This document shows positions 59,844 through 64,000 of a stretch of DNA of 64,000 nt, in pieces. Position 1 is the first letter of the stretch; every line of letters starts with the position of its first letter. Source of the DNA: Rhodamnia argentea (lineage: Eukaryota > Streptophyta > Magnoliopsida > Myrtales > Myrtaceae); NCBI RefSeq assembly GCF_020921035.1, contig NC_063150.1:11160001-11224000 (forward strand), given 5' to 3'. The position numbers and the translations under genes are program-made. The notes beneath the pieces are model-generated. The model worked only from the letters and a program-made list of their open reading frames with translations. It made no database searches and had not been told where the DNA came from.

Positions 59844-60959
59844 CGAGGAATGGAGGTGGATTGCGATTGATCCTCTTTAATTTCCAGCCATTGTCGTATT
59901 GATTTTCTTGATATTTATCAATGTGTCATCGTATGTTACAATTGAAAATTGATGCTTGAAGTGTTCCAAATTCTATTGTAGACCAACATTCTATGTAAGA
60001 TTTCACTTACATAAGCCTATTTTAGGTGCAAGTTATTCATGAATTTGAATTCACAGCTGATTCTTTCTTTCAAAAGTATCCTAACAATGCACATGGCCTA
60101 TCCTCAAGGCAGCCATTGCCAATCAAACTGTACAATATCCATGTAAAATTAATTCATTTGGATGATATAAGGTGGCCATCCTTTAGTGAAGTAATAACCT
60201 TTCTTATCTTTAAGGTAAGAATAGTCGGAAATTTTTTGCAAATACTAAAAGGTGTTTCGGAAAAAAATGTGACCCGTCGGTTAAGGAGAGGACACGAGCA
60301 CTTGGGATTAGGTGCATGACTCAACTTTGAATCCCAGACTATCAACTGCCAACAACTCCATGTGTCTTGCAGCTTTCGCTCGCGTCCTGTTTTCTCTGAA
60401 ATGTTTAGCGGGGAATTTCCTGGATTCGATATTTGTCTACCTTTGCGCCTTTATCATCATTAACAAAAAAGATAAGACCGTCTATCCAGCTAGTTGGTTG
60501 AGTTCGAGTTCAAGCCTTGAATCCAGTAACTTTAAATAGTTTTAGGACATGGTCAATCCATACGCAACATCGCTGTTCGTAGGCAGCCTTGCTCAAACAC
60601 GCAGCATTCATTGATGATGTTTTCAGCCAGCTCCATGTACAGTTAATACCTAGATACTCCGTCAACGGCTCGGGTCAGATTTCGACGATATCCGGCCCAA
60701 AATATGATGGCAATTTGTTTGTCACAACCCGGCTCGAGACCCAAACAAGCATGTATCCAAACCGAGAAAAAGAGTGGGTAGAGTTTACCACTCCTGTTTT
60801 GCCTTTTTGTTTAGTTTTTGAGAAAGTAAGACAATTACTTGGTATCCTATCTAAGTTCAAAGTAAGGCTAGTACAAATAGGACTAGTAAAAATATTTATC
60901 CCAGAGTTCTAATCGAGAAGACATATATCCCAGCTCAAATGCTAAGCTAACATTTACTC
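59844..60959. other. NLR-2 3' flank and spacer
   Basis: 59880-60550 aligns with the NLR-1 3' flank. No further gene; the small frames at 60026-60319 and 60589-60912 have no recognisable domain. Confidence 0.4.
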
Positions 60960-61310
60960 TTCAAAACATGTCTCGAATTTGAGTGCAGAAGAAACCTTTC
61001 CTAATTCAAGTTGGTTTTCTAGTTGGAGTAGACTTCCTAAGCAGATGTTTCCTATTTTGGATCTTGTTCTTTTCTACATATAAGAAGTGTCTTCATTGTG
61101 AAATTATCCAAGAAGCGACTTTTTGTGAATAACACCCCGACAGCTTTAAGTGTTAAAGCTAATAAATCCTTTGGTAAGATTTGTGAATTTTTTTCGATAT
61201 TAAGAGGTTTTTCGTGAGAAATTGAGGGGCTAAACACTTCGTGATTTATTGCGTATAATTGGGGCTGAGAAATATTAAGAAGGCGAGATATTAGAGCTTG
61301 GATGGGTGAT
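60960..61310 (+). mobile_element. Truncated Copia-like LTR
   Basis: tgtctcgaatttgagtgcag at about 60968, then gctaataaatcctttggtaa and attgcgtataattggggctg, resemble the LTR at 44.46-44.99 kb in reverse (gtctcgaatttgagccc) and the units at 39.35 and 41.34 kb. The TGTTGAAAATA start and the gttcgatcg tail are missing. Confidence 0.5.
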
Positions 61311-62289
61311 GCGCACGGCAAGTTTATACATAATAGCGTATGTTGATGCCACGTGTTGAGTCATTAAAATATGACGAAAGAATTGAAATGTTCACTGACT
61401 TAGGTGCCAACAACATGCTATGCCGCTAAAAATTTGACGTAATCAGACATAAATGGGCACCAAAGGTGAAGAACGATTATCTTTTGAACATCCAGCGGGA
61501 AAATAGCCATCGCAATTGTATAATCCCATACTGGTCGTGGGATTAGCAACGGATAAGGAACATGGGCATCATCATTAAGTGCAAATAGGGAGATTCAAGT
61601 TGCTGCAAGTCATCATAGGGCTATCGATGGTTATATGATCACTTGTATACGGCCAAAACAACTGCCCAAGAACGCGGTCGAGCAGTTCATGAAGAGTAGC
61701 GGACGTGGAAATCATCAATGATGAGTATTTGAAAGTCGCAATTGTCAAGAGGCAGTGACCAATCAGCCATCATAAATACCATCAAGCATCCACAAGAATG
61801 CCCCCCCTACCCCACCAGATAAATCAAACAAATTATCTTTATCTTAACTTTACTGCATCGCACTTTATTTTCCTTAGCTATATCTTTGAGATTCTCGTTG
61901 TCTAATTAGACTTCAGCATTGAACGTCATCACAGACCCTTTGTTGTTGAGGCAAGCTCCGTCGAAGTTTTTCTATGTTGGTTCGTTTGTAAAAATTGTAC
62001 TTTTTAGAGTCAAACTCCGGTTTGGTTTATGATTGTATAATTTTATTGAAGTTTCACTTGTTGATTTCCTAATTTTCTAGATCACTTCTGTCTGAAATCA
62101 TCACATGATACTTTTCCTATATTTAAGAAAAAATCGAAGAACTACTTTTGGTGAAAGGTATTTTGGTGCGGGAGAAATTCTGGTGTAACAGTTGCATACC
62201 TCAAGATTAATCCTTATTTGCCCGCCTCGGCTTTGGGTCGTAAGAGGTGCCGAGTACTCATGGATCAAAATCGGAACACTAATGGAGAG
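61311..62289. other. Spacer
   Basis: No gene or element recognised. Confidence 0.35.
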
Positions 62290-63290
62290 AAGGTACTTAA
62301 ATAAAAGGAAAGGCAACCATTGTCAACTGAGATTCAGGAACGAGCACACGTGCTTGCTTATTCTCACCCCTAACTAGGAGCTACAATGAGAAATGTATTT
62401 GAAATTCAAACAAGTACATTGTAATCACGTTCATTAAATTGTCTTGCCAACTTTGACGTCGTTTGTTAATGACCAAGACTTCAATCTAAGAATTTTTTTT
62501 TTAAATCTCAATCTACAATGTAGTTAGTGGGAAAGCATTACCAAAATGTTTATGTTCGTGGAGTTTAGTCTATGCATTGAAGAGCGCCCACTTGATTCCA
62601 CGTTGACTTGGATAAGTCCATGAAAAATACTGAAACAAAGGATTGTTAAATAATACAGAGCCACATCTAAAGGCATAACACATGGCCTTAAAGTTGACGT
62701 TGTTCTATAACTACGTTAACTTCATCATAATCATGTTATAAACAGTCATTGTCAGAAAACCCAGTCATTGAAAATGATTGACTTCATCAGTCTTTTTTAT
62801 GCAGTCCTTTTTGATGGAGAAATTTCAAATGCCTGTTCTCACTTCCATTTAGGAGATACAATGAGAACAGGCATTTGAAATTTCAAAAAGTACTTCCTAA
62901 TCTCCTCCATTAAATTGTCTTGTCAACTTTGATGTTGTTTATTAATGACCAAACCTTCAATTAAGGACTTTTTTTTTAATCTCAATCCATAATGTAGTTA
63001 GTGGGGAAACATTACCAAAATGTTTATGTTCGTGGAATTTAGCCTATGCATTGAAGAGCGCCCTCTTGATTCCACGTTGACTTGGATAAGTACATGAAAA
63101 ATACTGAAACAAAAGATTGTTCAATGACAGTGTCACATCTAAAGACATAACACATGGCCTTAAAGTTGACGTTGTTCTATAACTACCTTAACTTGGCCAT
63201 AATCACGTTACAAACAGTCATTGTCAAAAGGGGGAAGGTGCGTGCGCGCTTATTTAGGAATGATTCATACTCTCTTTATGGAGCTTGTTA
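62290..63290 (+). repeat. Two tandem copies of a DUF4220 upstream region, no gene
   Basis: Copy one at about 62425-62790 and copy two at about 62905-63240 share aaattgtcttg, ccaactttga, caatgtagttagtgggraa, ttaccaaaatgtttatgttc, gattccacgttgacttgg and ttaaagttgacgttgttcta. The same blocks lie before DUF4220-1 (61-270) and DUF4220-2 (35.15-35.40 kb). Copy two continues to tactctctttatggagctt (gene-2 equivalent tactctctttagggagccc at 35.38 kb) and then loses similarity before any TATA, leader or exon 1. Confidence 0.8.
62819..62884. repeat. Perfect 23-bp inverted repeat, 20-base loop
   Basis: Left arm 62819-62841 (gaaatttcaaatgcctgttc then tca) and right arm 62862-62884 are exact reverse complements. 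The right arm belongs to the upstream-region copy (compare cattgagaaatgtatttgaa near 62.39 kb); the left arm is an inverted copy placed at the junction between the two tandem copies. Confidence 0.9.
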
Positions 63291-63349
63291 TTGGGAAAAC
63301 ATGCTAAGGGAATTTCGATAATTCCAAAACTTGGAACTATTATATGTTA

Positions 63350-63850
63350 TGCTAAGGAAAAAATTATCAAAAAAGTCCTGAACTTGTTGCAGTCATGCCA
63401 TTCAGTGTTAAACCTTTTAGATTTGTACCAACTAATTTCTACACATTTTATATTTGTGTTAGTTCAGTTATTTTGGCCAATTTTGGCTAGTTGGCCCCGA
63501 TGTGATAATTTTTAATATATTTAATATTTTTTTCAAATTATTTTTTTCTTTCTTCTTTATTCTTCTTGTTCTTGTTCTTCTTCCAATCGGTTGTCGGATT
63601 GGCAACGGGCTCACCCTTGCCGACATTGGACGAGGCTTACTTCATTGTGGTCGGGCGAGGTCAACCGGCTGGAGGAGGAAGAAAAAGAAAAATAGAAAAA
63701 AAAGGAAAGAAAATGAAATAAAAAAAAATATCTCTTAAAAGTATCAAAATACTATTAGAAATTTTCTAGTCAATGCCTGCCAACCAAAGTTCGTTGAAAT
63801 GATTGAATTAACACAATTGTAATAGGTTTATGATTTGTCTGGTTATTTTC
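63350..63850. mobile_element. MULE-like element of the taaacctttt family
   Basis: Left end ggaaaaaattatcaaaaaag then tcctgaact, right end taggtttatgatttgtctgg then ttattttcc, roughly inverted. A short GC-rich core lies at 63590-63680. It has replaced, or lies where, the DUF4220 proximal promoter and exon 1 would be expected. Confidence 0.5.
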
Positions 63851-63954
63851 CCTTAAGATAAGTACTTATATCAATACTAAGATGAATTTCAATTTATATC
63901 AATAATTCCTACAAGATCATTGAAGGCTAGGACAAAGATCGTGACAATAGGAGA

Positions 63955-64000
63955 GCAATGAGTCAATCTTTTCTCCAAAGGATGCTAATATACACAAAAG
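63955..64000 (+). repeat. Exact copy of window positions 1-46
   Basis: All 46 bases (starting gcaatgagtcaatcttttct) match positions 1-46, and the match is cut by the window edge. In unit 1 this sequence leads into the DUF4220-1 promoter. Confidence 0.97.

Overview
This window is plant nuclear DNA from a dicot. It carries NB-ARC-LRR immune receptors, DUF4220/DUF594 membrane proteins and phloem-protein-2-like (PP2) lectin genes, all with plant-type GT-AG introns. They sit in about 50 kb of decayed Ty3 and Copia retrotransposon pieces, MITEs and AT-rich spacer. The combination suits a woody dicot such as a Myrtaceae species, but that is inference; nothing here fixes the species.

Layout: the window is an irregular repeat of one mixed module, DUF4220 gene (+), PP2-like gene (-), NLR gene (+). 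Unit 1 has DUF4220-1 (482-3335), PP2-a (8357-9395), a broken extra PP2-c (17224-18290) and NLR-1 (29281-32373). Unit 2 has DUF4220-2 (35580-38198), PP2-b (45168-46506) and NLR-2 (56919-59843). Two further copies of the DUF4220 upstream region lie at 62.3-63.3 kb with no gene after them. The last 46 bases of the window repeat its first 46 bases exactly, so a third unit probably starts at the right edge.

Six protein genes look intact. Comparing paralogues changes their models. Both DUF4220 genes gain a tiny first coding exon joined in frame across a 5' intron. Both NLRs have a 3' intron that skips the stop of the long reading frame. Both PP2 genes are three-exon genes on the minus strand. The two NLRs share unusual NB-ARC motifs (Walker B region LIVFDN, GLPL replaced by GSPL/GSPP).

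Between genes: a Tekay-like Ty3 pol relic (6.3-8.0 kb), a triple ~645-bp Copia-tail array (10.8-12.7 kb), two probable solo LTRs with 5-bp target duplications (13020-15476 and 47412-50462), a Copia gag relic (24.2-25.3 kb), a ~1.3-kb direct duplication (39.2-42.4 kb) and many MITE/MULE-like elements. No tRNA, rRNA or CRISPR array was recognised. That the three gene families act together is not shown; what is seen is that they are duplicated together, and the NLR and PP2 families have known or suspected defence links.
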